From Apostichopus japonicus (lineage: Eukaryota; Echinodermata; Holothuroidea; Aspidochirotida; Stichopodidae), in contig NC_092583.1 in NCBI RefSeq assembly GCF_037975245.1, forward strand, positions 5,739,264 to 5,803,263: DNA of 64,000 nucleotides, written 5' to 3'. Both the position numbers and the translations under genes were made by a program. Shown here one piece after another: positions 25,659 to 36,783 of the stretch; position 1 is the first letter of the stretch; each line of letters opens with the position of its first letter. The notes beneath the pieces are model-generated. The model did no database searches. It was not told where the DNA came from and was given only the letters and a program-made list of their open reading frames with translations.

Positions 25659-26074
25659 ATTACCACTGCGTATGGACATGCTGGTGTTGACAATGAGAAG
25701 ATGTTAAACTGTATTAACAAGCGTTTTCTGCGTAGTCAAGTAATGCAGTCAGGTATGTGTCTCAAGTTGCAAGATCTTCATGCATTGAACTGTAGCAGCT
25801 AGGCATATTTTCCAAATAAGAATTCCAAAAATTGTCTCTTGAGGCTTCAACTTGTATTTGGCTGCAACTACAGGCAATTTTAGCTGTCTTCGAGATTTAA
25901 TATATCACAAAGGAATGATGGGCCATCTTCATGCATTTATCTATTTGGATGATGACTGCATGCATATGCAAAGTAGTAAATGGATTAACTCCATCAACTA
26001 TTTATAGACAAGGGATTGGCGACCCTCTTTTCTTTTCAGTAATATTAGGTCATCACATGTTTCTTTGTTGACAG
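25659..26074. other. Probable intron, no confirmed exon
   Basis: Lies between the MITE and exon a. An open stretch at about 25660-25754 ends at a good donor ('cag|gtatgt'), but its phase does not match exon a and it starts at the MITE edge, so it is not called as an exon. Confidence 0.4.
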
Positions 26075-26126
26075 TCTCCAAATCCACATGGAAATATTGT
26101 CAAATTTACATCTATTAGCAACTCAG
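26075..26126 (+). CDS. Internal exon of an unrecognised host gene (exon a)
   Basis: A 52-nt exon preceded by a good acceptor ('tttctttgttgacag', ending 26074) and followed by 'gtgtgt'. The only frame consistent with the later exons reads SPNPHGNIVKFTSISNS plus one leftover base (phase 1). That base completes an alanine codon with the first two bases of the exon at 26326. The three exons at 26075, 26326 and 30957 join in one open frame ending in a stop codon, which is unlikely by chance and is the main argument that they are real. The upstream exons were not found. I do not recognise the family. Confidence 0.6.
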
Positions 26127-26325
26127 GTGTGTATTAGCTAGGTTTTGTAATTTTCAAATTGTTTTACCTTTTAGTCTTAAAGACAATGAATTATCCAAGG
26201 TCTTTATGATATTAAAACAAAGCCAGTTATATTATAATAAACACTCCTTATCACAGGTGCAAGGTTTATTCATCTCCCTAGTCCAATTTGAATCAATGCA
26301 AATTTTATTAATTTAATTCTTTCAG

Positions 26326-26377
26326 CCCTTACTGAGGATCCTGGAAAAATAACTCTTCTAAATGCTCATATCACAAG
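26326..26377 (+). CDS. Internal exon of the same unrecognised gene (exon b)
   Basis: A 52-nt exon between acceptor 'tttaattctttcag' (ending 26325) and donor 'ag|gttcgt'. It enters in phase 1 and leaves in phase 2, reading (A)LTEDPGKITLLNAHIT plus two bases 'ag'. Another frame hits a stop, so the frame is fixed by the exon itself as well as by its neighbours. Its last two bases form an arginine codon with the first base of the exon at 30957. The intron between them (26378-30956) is 4.6 kb and holds an AT-rich tract and the 1.9-kb transposon at 28720-30600. Confidence 0.6.
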
Positions 26378-27174
26378 GTTCGTACATTTTTACCTATTAT
26401 TGAAGATCTCTTTTTACTGCATCCTAATATGTGCTGGGATGCCCATAATGGTCACTGATGTTCAAGTTTCAATGCCTACATATGTATAAGAATACTTTTG
26501 CTATTGCTTGTCCACATTACCATGTGATGCACTTCATTGTTCTTACTAGCCTATATTTTAAGGCTGCTTTACTTCCAGAGGTGGGGAACTCCCCAGTCTT
26601 GAAAACAACCCATGGATTTAAGCGCTATTGATTGAAAACCAGCCTACAGTTTCATCTTGACCTCAATACATGATAAATAACATCTCACAAGCTATACAAA
26701 AAAAGTTGAGCTTGTGTGTGCTTACATGATGACTGCAGCCATGCACAAAAGATCCATGGTGAGCACAGTTGCAATTATACATTTGATGTCTGTTGAAACT
26801 ACCCATGCAAGAAAGCACACATTGAGACAGGACTAACGGCCGAAGCTGGGTATAACTATAATAAATTTAAATTGTTTCTCGTATTGAACTCAACCAACAC
26901 ACACTCTTATCAAAGATACTTTCATTAAAGATCCAGGATATGGCCCATTCAGACACAAAGGCATACATACTGTACAATGTGTGATAGCTAGGCTGACTTG
27001 AATATCAGAGCATTTTGAGCAGTCCTATCATGATGATCTGTAACCGATGGGGTTGACCGGCCTACCTAGTGCCATGCCTGACAACAAGGATGCATCCAAA
27101 CACAAGTAAAATGCTAACAACTAGTACTATGTTATGGCAAGCCATGTGGGACAAACACCTCATAATATATCCAC

Positions 27175-27335
27175 GTATTAATATGAATATGAATATATAT
27201 ACGTGAATAATTCAAATATATACGCTTATATATTATTGGCCAATCATATGTTTCAAATATATCTGCGCATTAATTTGAATACATATATACATATTAATTT
27301 CAGTACATATGAGGATATATACATGTATTAAATCA
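27175..27335. repeat. AT-rich degenerate 'tatata/attaat' tract
   Basis: About 160 bp of alternating 'atatata', 'gtattaat' and 'gaatatatata' phrases with imperfect 40-50-bp periodicity, inside the intron that ends at 30956. The remainder of 26378-28714 shows no gene. An ORF at 28361-28621 is not supported by codon or splice context, and its 'tggcagacattttgtggtca' phrase resembles dispersed repeat sequence. Confidence 0.5.
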
Positions 27336-28719
27336 AAGATATGCACAGATTGATTCGCACATACATGCATTTGCTGTGTGCATACATCCACGATAAATGT
27401 TTCAGTAGCGGATTTAAAACACGAAACTGCACAAGTACAACTTGAACGATCACACTATTGATGGATGCGCTACCTGCAATTTTACATGCCTGGAATAAAC
27501 GATTGATGATATAGGACTCAATCGAAATTCGCTCAGCGATAGGCAATGGTCATTTTCAATTACACCAACCTTTGGCATTAGTTTTGTTTATTATTAGTGA
27601 AAGCAGGTGTAAATTTGTAGGCCTATGGTCTAGCTCCATAGCCACTTCAGAACTAGGCCTTACTACTACTACTGTGTACTATAGTTACTAACGTTGGGGC
27701 TTATTCGTGGCAGTATTAATAATTCCATGGCTTAGCTACATCAGGTAGCCTACTGCTGTATGGTTAAAGCAGATTTAACCTCCCCACCCCCCCCCTCCCA
27801 AGAAGGCTATTAAGCCTCAAGTAAACATGCAGAAAACTAGAACACTCATAGGTGTCAGCACTCATTTGTTTGGAAAAATACCAGTCTTGATAGAGGTGAA
27901 TACACACTGATCAAGAACTTTAGAAAGTGAAAAGGATCTGATACGGTGAATTAGTAGTATAGAGTCAATAAGATAAGTGCTAGTAGCAGAAGTATAGTAA
28001 AGGCTCCATAATTGACGCACCTTGGTAATTGAAGCGCCTTCAAATATTACTAGCAATGATACAGCTGGCAACCTTAACCTTTTTGCAGTCAAGCAAAATT
28101 ACATTTTAATGAGTTTGAATCCATTTCAGCTATTTGACCCAATTGTGTGTTTTTTCTAAAGCTTTTACCACCCTCCCCCCAGTTTTACATGTTTTTTGGG
28201 CATTTGGAAATCTTATACCCTAAAACAACATTTACTCAATAAGATACCACTACTTTCTGGGACCTGACCTGTCTGAGCTTAGAGGCTCAGAGCATAGCAA
28301 ACAGCATCCAAAGTCAATGGATGTGTACTAAGGCCTACACTACAGTTAGCTTATCGAAAAATGTGTCAATTTAGTAGGGGTATGAAAGAATTTAACATGG
28401 CAGACATTTTGTGGTCAAATTCTGCTCAATTGTACGTTTTGTTGGCACAGAACAATAAATATTTTGAAATCACTGGATTTCTGAGCTACACATATGAAAA
28501 ATGCACACAGTTGAGTGATTTGGATTTTTCCTTGATAGACATCATTGATCAAATCTTTAAGTGTGTCAATTATGAGCGCACCAATTTACATGTCTATTCA
28601 CCTCAGTTTGAGAAAAAGTAATTAAATTTTTAATTTGAGCTCATAGTCATACCAGCAATGGTCCATCTGTTCATCTATCTTTTCAAACTTGTTCAAAATG
28701 ATCAGGACTATATGCTTAC

Positions 28720-30600
28720 CAGGCGCGTATCCAGGGGGGGCGTTGGGGGCGCGCGTGCCCCGTGTAAGAAAAAGAGGAGAGAAAAAAAAGAGAAGAAAAA
28801 AGGAAAAAAGAGGGGAAAAAAGAGGAAGAGGAGAGGAAGGAAGGAAGGGAAAAGAAAAAGAAGAAAGAGAGAAAAAGAAGAAAAGGAGAGAGTAGAAGGA
28901 AAACGCCAAGACACCGAGAAGAGAAAGAGGAACAGTGACATCATTACAGCGCTGATCCCAATTATATACACAGGGTAGCCAGTGACGGATCAAGGATTTC
29001 GGAAGGGGCGTGTGCCTCACCCTACCCCTTACACTGACAACTCCATTTTTGACGTTTCCATTTTTCCTCTCTCACTCATGATACATATATATACTATATA
29101 TGGTCTGTCATAACGCATGTGTGTGTATATAGGCCTTAAACAATTGTAGAATTGTGCTATGAAACCAACTGTGGCTGGTCTCGAACTCGACCGTGTCGTC
29201 GGGGAACATGACGCATTTCGGGAAGGGGGCGACCGCCCCCCTTAATAGAAAAAAATAGAAAAAAAATAGAAATAGAAAGTGCTTAGATGCAACTTACAAG
29301 GCCTAGGAAGTGTCATTTCCAGCGATTTGGGAGGCATTTTCGGGCAAAATTTTCTTGTACGCTTCGCGCCAACTTATGGTTGGGCTATGCTTAGATAATT
29401 TGCCTACAGGCTTGGCCCTCCCTTGGCAAATTCCTCGCTACGAGCCTGTTCGAATTTGTAAAGCAAACAGCAGATATCACATCATATCAGTGAGCATGAA
29501 AATGGCGTTCCAGGATGAACAGCCTCAAAATTGTCCGATTTGCCCGAAAAAAATAACCCATTTTTTTTTTAGTAATGTCAATATCATATAAGCAAGCACC
29601 GGTTAAAGTTGCAATTGAAAGGACATTAATATTAACAATTTCGAGGAAGCAATAAACCTTGCGCAAGATCGTGATACGTGGTGGAGGTTAATCACTGAGC
29701 ATGTCGGATAGACGAGACTCAACTTACTACTACTACTAAGCATCCGTTATTACATCGCATGCCATCGTGTACCGTACGGTCCGTGAAAGTTGCGCAGTAT
29801 ACCGCGGGATGCTAATGTAAACGACGAAATGTCTTATGTAGATGGAGAAAATGCATGGAGGTCCAATTATATCAAAACTCTTTTACATTAGTAATGGCGA
29901 ATTAGGGGCTGCAGCTCCCCCCCCCCCCGCCTCCTACGCCTATGTGTGTAGTGTTCGGTTTCTGAAATATCTCCTATTTTTTCATTTCCTTCAACAAAGT
30001 TTTATAATAACCATTATAAGAGGTTTTAATATTTGTACACCAAGAAATTAACTGTCTGAATTTTCGAAAATTTCTGACCAACATTCTTCATTTCCCTTTT
30101 ACTCGTGCAATTTTGACCGGTCTGTTAGGGGTTGAAGGAGGTTTTGCTTTATTGTTTGTCCATAGATGAAATTTTGTGCAACATTATGGGTATGTTTTGA
30201 GGTGAGTTTATTCACGAGAAACGTGAATTTTCAAATTCTGAACGAATAATGGGCTTAAAACCTTGAAAAGTGGGGCTGACGGATATTGTGTGCCGCGACG
30301 TAGAATCACCACAAAAGCAATGATCCACGGGAGATGCGATGAGGTCGAACATGTTTTGTGACTGGTGACAATCTTCAAAAAGGTTATGGAGGGAAAAAAA
30401 ACTATTGGGAAATACTTGGTTCTCAGGCAAAAAGTGTACATCTGGTTGGTTATTTTCAAGCCAGAGAAGTGCCATTTCCGGTGATCTGGGTGGTATCCAA
30501 ACCAGAAATTTTCTTGTACGCTACGCGCCAACCGATGGTGGCGCTCCGCTTAGATAGTAATTTGCGCCCCCCAAGTTAGAAAATCCTGGATACGCCCCTG
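28720..30600. mobile_element. TIR transposon copy 1, 5-bp duplication 'cttac'
   Basis: The left end is 'caggcgcgtatccagg' and the right end is 'tcctggatacgcccctg', forming terminal inverted repeats. The pentamer 'cttac' flanks both sides (28715-28719 and 30601-30605). The 1881-bp element has no intact transposase; the ORFs in a purine tract (28765-28915) are low-complexity. Subterminal blocks 'ttcttgtacgct.cgcgccaac' followed by 'atggt.g.gct..gcttagata' occur near each end (about 29353 and 30512). A copy lies at 55980-57794, and a relative at 60322-62226. Five-base duplications with C-A-G-G-G-G-C-G ends fit a hAT-related group, but assignment to superfamily is inference. It sits in the last intron of the gene ending at 31077. 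Confidence 0.88.
28765..28920 (+). repeat. Polypurine tract (A/G only for long runs)
   Basis: A nearly pure A/G tract of about 150 bp within transposon copy 1, repeated at about 56028-56155 in copy 2. It generates Lys/Glu/Arg-rich ORFs on the plus strand and Phe/Ser/Leu-rich ones on the minus strand, none of which is considered a protein. Such tracts can form triplex DNA. Confidence 0.8.
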
Positions 30601-30956
30601 CTTACATGCAATTACAGAGTTTGATGAAACTTACACACAATGAACATTTGTGGATGGGCCATCAGGAGTGGTGACAAATTTAGGTCAAAGTTCATCGAGA
30701 GGTTGAGCTAACCGAAACCCTTAAATAAACCAAAGCTAGTTGTATATATGATCTTACAGCATATGTATATATGGGATTACACATTTAAGGATGTCCATCC
30801 AGGTGTGAAATTTATTTAAATGATAACTTCAAACTATGTGTGACTTTGGACTAACATGGATCTGTGAGTATTTGTATTTCAACAAACCATGACAGATGCA
30901 GGTACAGTATGTCATCTTGTTGGCCCAACAGTTTTAATCCATTTATTAACTTCCAG

Positions 30957-31077
30957 GTTTCATGTAAACAGGACAGGGGAAAGCCCCCAACCATCAGGGC
31001 ACAACACGAAGAGGCTTAAACGTGGTCACCCTGCAAAGGCGGATAAAATGAAGATCGTCGCTTTGTGGGATCCCTAA
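30957..31077 (+). CDS. Terminal exon of the unrecognised host gene (exon c)
   Basis: Follows acceptor 'atttattaacttccag' (ending 30956), enters in phase 2 and ends with TAA at 31075-31077. The reading contains RFHVNRTGESPQPSG followed by a basic stretch (HNTKRLKRGHPAKADKM) and ends KIVALWDP. The basic segment could be a nuclear-localisation or nucleic-acid-contacting tail, but that is inference. Base composition is noticeably GC-richer than the flanking intron. Together with exons a and b it gives about 75 C-terminal residues. No family is recognised, and no polyadenylation signal was looked for beyond noting AT-rich sequence after the stop. Confidence 0.6.
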
Positions 31078-32838
31078 GCAACAACAAGGCCTCTTCATGG
31101 AAAGCACTGAAGGGTTGTCCAATGCTGGCTTAGGTTTGTTCAAATTAATTTTCAGAATTTTATGCAACTTGGACAACAGTTGTGTACAGTTTTTATGTGG
31201 GTAGTGCCCAGTACATTCTGTGTCTCCCATGTTAATGGATCTCTTGTGATTTGGTCACAGGATTCCATGGGGCAGGGGTGGCAATCAGGAATTTGATTTT
31301 AAGGCTTTATTGTGGGGTCAACAGTGGTGGAGAGATCTTTGTGAAACTCATAAAATTTATCTGGCAGTTTGTATTCTGTATGTGTATAAGGCCTTTAGTA
31401 TTTAGGACTGGAAATATTTAACATAATAACATAATGTCTTCAGCTTGAGAAATACTAGTCTACTTTCAAATTCAAAATGACTTAGGCGGAAGATATATCA
31501 CTTCATATTCTGTCATAATGAACTGCTTTGCTCATTAAAACAAAATTGTAACCTTTACTAAAATATTATATACAACTAAACAGGTGACCTCCTTTCACAA
31601 ATACTTAACCTTTTCAAAGGTTAGAACTGCAGCACATTTCAATCCATTATAGACAGAAACTTATGGTAGGTACCTTGCAAAGGTTGTGCAATTTTGATGC
31701 ATTTCTAATTTTTTAATTTTTGCCTCTTCCAATACCACGTAGACGCCACGTAGATACCTCAGATAATCCCTGTACGAAAATACGCAGGAAATGCTATTGT
31801 GCTCCATGAATAGTCGCTGAAAGAATTAGTGAGATATTTAAAACAGCGTTTCTTAAATAGTAGTTAAAGACATGATATTCACCTAGTAGCAGCGAAGAGG
31901 ACGCAGGTAAAGTGTTCGTCGGCATAGAACTTAACTGTTTTTCGTTGTATACAATAGCCTACATGTGAACTGCACACATATGGTATGCCGCGCCACCTGT
32001 ACGTACAAGTTAAGTGTATATTTAACTGAGTGAATCATGGCATGCACAGTGCACGCTGTACTACTGTAATTAATTCAGGACTCGACCAAGGCCAACGTAC
32101 AATAACGACATTGCGTGAAGTCCGAGAACTGACAAAGCAGCCTGCTATTGGTTGAGAGTCCTGCACAGCACTGTGTCAGTTGTAACGTGTTTGTAAACAA
32201 TCAATCTATTTTTAGATTACAACTTATTACGCAAATAAGCGTAGGACTAACTGTTGGCTATTTTCAGAAATGTCAGAAAAAAATTCAGAAATTGGTGAAA
32301 CATTAAAAAACCGGGAGAATAGAATATGAAACCGGGTTGCCGTGAGATTCCGGTACAAACTGGGAGATTTGATGGGTTTGCTGATGAGTTGTGTATGTTT
32401 AAAGACCAACTGTGGAGACACAAATTTTTATTGGGATTTTCCATTAATTTGGGAGTTTAGATACCCATAATCAACATGTGTAAAAAATAATCTTCAAAAA
32501 CCTACTATAATCCATCAAAAAACGACCACGAAAATGGATATTTTGGGTAGTCACGTGACATGAACCTCTGGAATGTCTGAAAACAGAGATTGACCCATAG
32601 GAGCCTCTGGTCACTGTGTGACGTCATTGTTTGTTTACCGCAAGAATCAAACGCTGAAATAGGCACTGTTTATACACAGATAGGGAACAATTGTACTGTA
32701 TTTGACTTCCAATTTCGAGCGTTTGAAAAGCTGTTAGCTTAAAACAGGAACACATACAGATAAACAACTAGTTTAAAGACAATTTTAAGCAGAAAATTTA
32801 GTAGATTAGGTTATTTTATTAGCAAAATTTCCACTCAA
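31078..32838. other. Intergenic gap, no confirmed feature
   Basis: No TIR, tandem repeat or convincing exon seen. The stretch 32540-32640 contains 'gtcacgtgacat' and 'gtgacgtcattg', E-box/CRE-like words that could belong to a promoter, but no transcription start can be shown. The antisense ORFs at 32227-32444 lack support. Confidence 0.4.
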
Positions 32839-32873
32839 ATGGAGGCATCGTTTACAAAGCGGAGCGTCAATAG
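32839..32873 (+). CDS. Possible first coding exon of an unknown gene
   Basis: An ATG at 32839 opens a 12-codon reading (MEASFTKRSVNR) that meets a near-consensus donor 'caatag|gtacgt' at 32873/32874. The upstream 300 bp contain CRE- and E-box-like words and a CG-containing stretch, as a promoter might. A following segment (32875-33090) has open patches in two frames with a stop between them. No downstream exon could be tied to it. This is a weak call; it may be a chance donor site. Confidence 0.2.
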
Positions 32874-34053
32874 GTACGTACAGTACAATACATGCAAGCA
32901 GCTTGCCGATTCCGTAATACAATTTGATCGCAAGATACCCCAAACTGAACAAAAGAATAGACCTAAAAGATGCCTCATGCTTGATATGTGACGGGAAAAT
33001 GGCTTATCTTGTCAACGAGTTACAAAAAAGACACTAAACATAATCGAACAACTACGAGAAGACGCTGACCCGAATCAACCAGGGTAGCATATACATGACT
33101 AAGCTTCAGCTGAACATAGTACTTACTCGTTTTAATATCCAAAAGTACAAACAGAAAAAGTATCCTTTCAATAAACCAAATTTAGCAGTGATCCAGGGGG
33201 AAATACTAACGTGACTCTGTGTAATTCCATAGAGTTAGGTCTAGTTGACCAGTTAAATCCCACAATCACAAGACAGTCTCTAACGAAATAAAACGTCCAA
33301 TCGCTACATAGAACCATTTTGCTACCCTAATGCTACCCTAGGCACGGTATATACCACTGACCTCGGTGGTATATACACGGTCATCTCTTGCAGTAAATAT
33401 TATACTGTCAATTGCGTGATATAATGTTACATGTAAGGACGTTCAGGGCGCATGTATACGAGGAGACTTGAAAGGGTCAATTTCACATTAGCTATGCCCG
33501 ACACAGCTGTCAACAGTTATATAATTTTCGCAGAATGAGACATTTGCAGCTTACACAGAGGCAGGGTCATGCACACAGACTCATGGGCATGAGACACTCC
33601 GGGTGCTGAAAAATCTTTCCGATATCATAAAATTGATCCAAAGTCTATGGCGTTTTACGTCTGTTCTTCTACTCGGAAAGCTAAAAAAAGCTGATGCTTT
33701 TGTTGGCTGAGGTATAACTGCAACCTCCAACAACACAGAATTGTGGCATTTCGGGGAAGGAGTAATATTGTTGATGTTTTTGGCAGCTCAAGTTTACAAC
33801 TTAACACACTGAAAGTATTGTTGTGAGTGAGGTATACCAACAGTGACATCACATGGTCACCTGATATCTTAGGATTGTTTCAGAAATGTCTGAATTAGGT
33901 TTCTTAAAAAGCTGACTTTTCTTCCCATTTTTCACATATTTAACGTCCGAAATTGGTAAAGTTAATTACAGCAATGTAATTGGAGTGAGTTAAGGATTAC
34001 ATACATGCAAAATGGTGGGATTTTATGTTCATCGAAAGTCTCCATAGTTGATC
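32874..34053. other. Gap with no recognised feature
   Basis: Non-repetitive sequence before the P-like element. ORF 33655-33852 on the minus strand has no recognisable motif. Confidence 0.4.
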
Positions 34054-34373
34054 TTTAAAGAGGCTATGTAATGGAATAAAAATTCTTTATGATCATATTC
34101 TGTACACTCGTAGCTTTCCAATGATACCCACTTTGTGTCAAACGAAGCTTGCATACTCGAGGAATATACGATCAAAAATTCGAGGGTAATAAAAACTTTC
34201 TAAATATTGTTGTATTTACGGTAATGCAGCGTGACGTCAGTCGAGGAACTCAGCTCACTTCCGAGAACACTTCTGAAAACACACTACAATACACTGTTGC
34301 AGTGCTCCGTAGTAATTGAGATTTGGTGTTTGGGGTTTTGTTTTTACGTAAATTTATCTTGTAACTGTTAAAT

Positions 34374-34520
34374 ATGCAGAGCCGATATGTGGTATCAGGT
34401 TGCTCCACCACAAGTAAAGACGGATTTCTACTGCAAACTTTTCCAAACCATGACAGAAATCGAAGAATCTGAACACGACTCGTTCAAAACACTACACATA
34501 CACAACGTTACAAGTGCCTG
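34374..34520 (+). pseudogene. THAP-domain fragment, first zinc ligand lost
   Basis: The ATG at 34374 begins a reading that resembles the start of a THAP zinc finger. After four residues, tyrosine stands where the first zinc-binding cysteine is expected. The second cysteine follows in 'VVSGC', then a 'GFLLQTFP' segment, then basic residues. A TGA at 34470-34472 replaces what is usually the conserved tryptophan of the domain. Weak similarity resumes after it. THAP domains bind DNA through C-x2-4-C-x35-50-C-x2-H. This copy has lost at least one ligand and is truncated, so it is not functional. Its position just inside the left TIR supports a P-type origin, but a captured host THAP exon is possible. 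Confidence 0.6.
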
Positions 34521-34846
34521 TAGGCCTATACTGTTGCCAAATTACTTGTTATGACCATAGCTCAGGCCTCCTCGATGCAGCAAATGACGATTTTTTTTTT
34601 GTTGCCTAATATTTTGCACAAAACTTAAAGCCAGTTGGTTTTAGAACAATCACTACTAGATCTGCAAGGGTTTTTTTGTGCAGGTAAAACTGGCACTGTG
34701 TTGTGATTTTGCGTAACAGTTGGATAATACAATGACACAGGCTAGCCTGTTATACAACGTCTATTAGTTAGGTCTAGACCCATGGTACCACTACGAGTAG
34801 GCTACTATATGGTTGCACTTGCACTTTACAGAATGTCACATTTTCC

Positions 34847-35464
34847 TTGCACTGTAAGACACAACATTCTAGAAGCTTCGCTATGAAGTTAAGTAGCAGG
34901 TTCATCGACATTCAAGAAAATTTAAATCAAATGAAGGTCTTAATAACGGTGGTTTTGTTTATGCTCAACCGACCAGTTTCGGTTCAGGGTCGTCCAACCG
35001 TTCTGCTCGGGGACTTTGATCGGCAGCTACGAGTCTCGGCCATCGGGATCGTGTTGCAATTCTTCTGCAAGGGGCTTAATTGATAGGGAAAAACACCGAT
35101 AATATCTTCATCACCCTCGAAAACTATTTCCTGCTGTTCTTTTTCAAGAAAATAATTTTTGTCAAAGCTTACGAATGTCCTGAGAGGTGAAGTCCCATTT
35201 CCTCGGAGTCGGAAGATTCGGGAGAAGAAATTTTCAATTGATGAGAAGAGTTGTGGTTACATGTATAGTAAACTGTATAACGTCGTATCGGTAAACAGCG
35301 GGGAGTCGGCTTTGGCTGAAATGGTTCCTTTGATGACGTCAGATGAACTGCGGTGGGCAGCTTTGCTTTTTTTTACGAGTGGCAGCTCTAGGGAATACTT
35401 TGACAGCGAATTTCTGGCGTTTGAAGCCGTATTTATGGAAAGTTGTGCATGGGTGGTGTTGTAG
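34847..35464 (+). other. Interior of the P-like element, no functional ORF
   Basis: Two open stretches (34847-35083 of 78 codons and 35159-35464 of 101 codons) in different frames lie between the THAP remnant and the right TIR. Neither shows transposase catalytic motifs. A codon-biased region that is moderately GC-rich suggests decayed coding sequence. They may be remnants of the transposase C-terminal region, but no residue match can be claimed. Confidence 0.3.
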
Positions 35465-35599
35465 TAATGTAGATAAACCATTCCAAGACATGAAAATTTT
35501 CCATTTCATAACCTCTTTAATGACACTGTGTTACTTCTCCATCATAGACCATTTGTCAGGTTTGTTCAAGGACCCTGAATGGTGCAGTCTTGCTTGATG

Positions 35600-35725
35600 T
35601 GCCTGTGTGGCAGTAATGAGTGTCCGGGCGTCCGTAGGACACATATTACTAGGATATAGTGTCTCATTTGCGTGAATAGTGTCTCAGGGACACTTTCCCT
35701 TGCTTTCTATGCCACCGTGGAAAGT
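35600..35725. repeat. GTCC-rich palindromic repeat
   Basis: A cluster of 'gtgtccgggcgtccg', 'taggacac', 'agtgtctca', 'gggacactttccc' and 'gtggaaagtgtccgg' words in both orientations, able to fold on itself. The same vocabulary makes up the larger block at 49330-49590. The left edge ('gcctgtgtggcag') resembles the 'ggtgtgacagg' edge of the palindrome at 53266. Confidence 0.55.
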
Positions 35726-36542
35726 GTCCGGGTTCTCTTTAAAGAGCTTTAACGTGGTTCTGTTGAGTGAAAAACATTTCTGGCCCTATCTACGTTCCCT
35801 TATTACTTAAAAGGAGGTAATTAACTAGCGGAGACCAGGATGACAATGTCATATATCGGTCAGCATGCACCCTCAATCTCGGTTAAAGCAGAACTAATAC
35901 TTCGAGTGTCGACTGTTGTGGGAAGAGGCGGCAAAATGTTATTATTATCATGGAGACTACACTCCAAAGGGACGCTGTCCGCTATATTTCGATCGTCGAC
36001 TGTCAGTGTCATAAGGCTGCATAATGTTAAATATATCTTCTGAACTAATTAGTCATGTCTGTCTGACTCTGCTACTTATCAATCGTTACTACGATTAGGG
36101 TAGTTGTTTGGAAGGTCGGAATTTCTAAACGTTGGAGGAAGATCAACCATGTAGGTTTAAGGTAAATGTATTTCAACCGGTACGCGGCTGCAGAAAGTTC
36201 CTCGCCATCCGGAGCATGGAGGTCAAATCCGGGGTCAGAGCAGGGAGTTGTTATGGAAAAACTCCCTGGTCAGAGTCAATATATTTATTCAGTACGCGGG
36301 AAATGTGGAAATCTCCCGCTCTTCGTTCTAGGTGTGACAAAGTTATTATTTCACGCATGCGTATTTGCATTCTACTGTAAAATTTATACTGCTGTTTAAT
36401 CAGTGAAGTGAATGTGCCGTCTACGTCGTTAACGTTACATATCGCAGGCCCAAAATTTCTTAATAGTTGCATATTTGCACGTACAGTAATTGCATTAAGA
36501 GTTGAGACCGTTAACTTACTTAGCCCGATCTGATGTTACAAG
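35726..36542. other. Gap before the first integrase gene
   Basis: Several short ORFs (such as 35840-36043, 36132-36380) overlap in different frames without motifs. The region is less AT-rich than its surroundings and could be the promoter/5' UTR of the gene that follows. This is inference only. Confidence 0.3.
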
Positions 36543-36783
36543 ATGACTTCTCCTGAGCTGGATACCGATGACGAGTAGACCTACAGTATCATTGGAAAAT
36601 ATCTTTCGTCAGGAGTGTACCCTGAAAAGTCTATGTTAAATCTAGAAAGATCGATAAGGGGAAGATCGAAGAGTTTTAGACTGACGGGAGATGCCGATCT
36701 AGTTTACGTCGGCCCACATGGCAACGAAGATTGGCCCTTCGCCAAAGCCCACAAAATTAAAGCTTACAAGAAGGGTTTGGCGG
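36543..36783 (+). pseudogene. Integrase gene 2, N-terminal exon
   Basis: Starts at ATG 36543 and ends at a consensus donor ('ttggcg|gtaagt') at 36783/36784, leaving phase 0. An in-frame TAG lies at 36576. The readable part contains 'IIGKYLSSGVYPEK' and 'RSKSFRLTGDADLVYVGP', the pattern of the small domain that precedes the H2C2 zinc finger in gypsy-type and Ginger-type integrase genes (x-Y-L-x-x-G-x-Y-P ... R-x-x-S-K-x-F ... G-x-L-x-Y-V). The equivalent exon of the second gene (53888-54062) shows the same arrangement. The stop codon marks this copy as decayed unless splicing avoids it. Confidence 0.65.

Larger units (their letters stand above)
34054..35520 (+). mobile_element. P-element-like TIR element with a broken THAP domain
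   Basis: The left terminus reads 'tttaaagaggctatgtaatgg' minus its last base and the right terminus, on the other strand, 'ttaaagaggttatgaaatgg': inverted repeats of about 20 bp with three mismatches. The element is about 1.47 kb. A THAP-like coding start lies near its left end at 34374, and P-type transposases carry an N-terminal THAP DNA-binding domain. Both halves contain 'gacgtca' CRE-like words (about 34232 and 35335). No catalytic domain is seen, so this is an internally deleted or decayed copy. I could not identify a clean target-site duplication: the left flank 'gttgatct' and right flank 'tgacactg' do not match. Confidence 0.7.

Noticed and set aside
25660-25754. Open stretch containing 'GHAGVDNEKMLNCINKRF' ending at a good donor, resembling half an H2C2 finger
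   Set aside because: It starts at the edge of a MITE with no acceptor, its phase does not fit the next exon, and the Cys pair of an H2C2 finger is absent.
28658-29020. Lys/Arg/Glu-rich and Phe/Ser-rich ORFs on both strands, also at 55821-56319
   Set aside because: They come from the polypurine tract inside a TIR transposon and are low-complexity on both strands.
34054-35520. 8-bp target-site duplication for the P-like element
   Set aside because: The bases next to the two ends (gttgatct and tgacactg) do not match, so no duplication is claimed.
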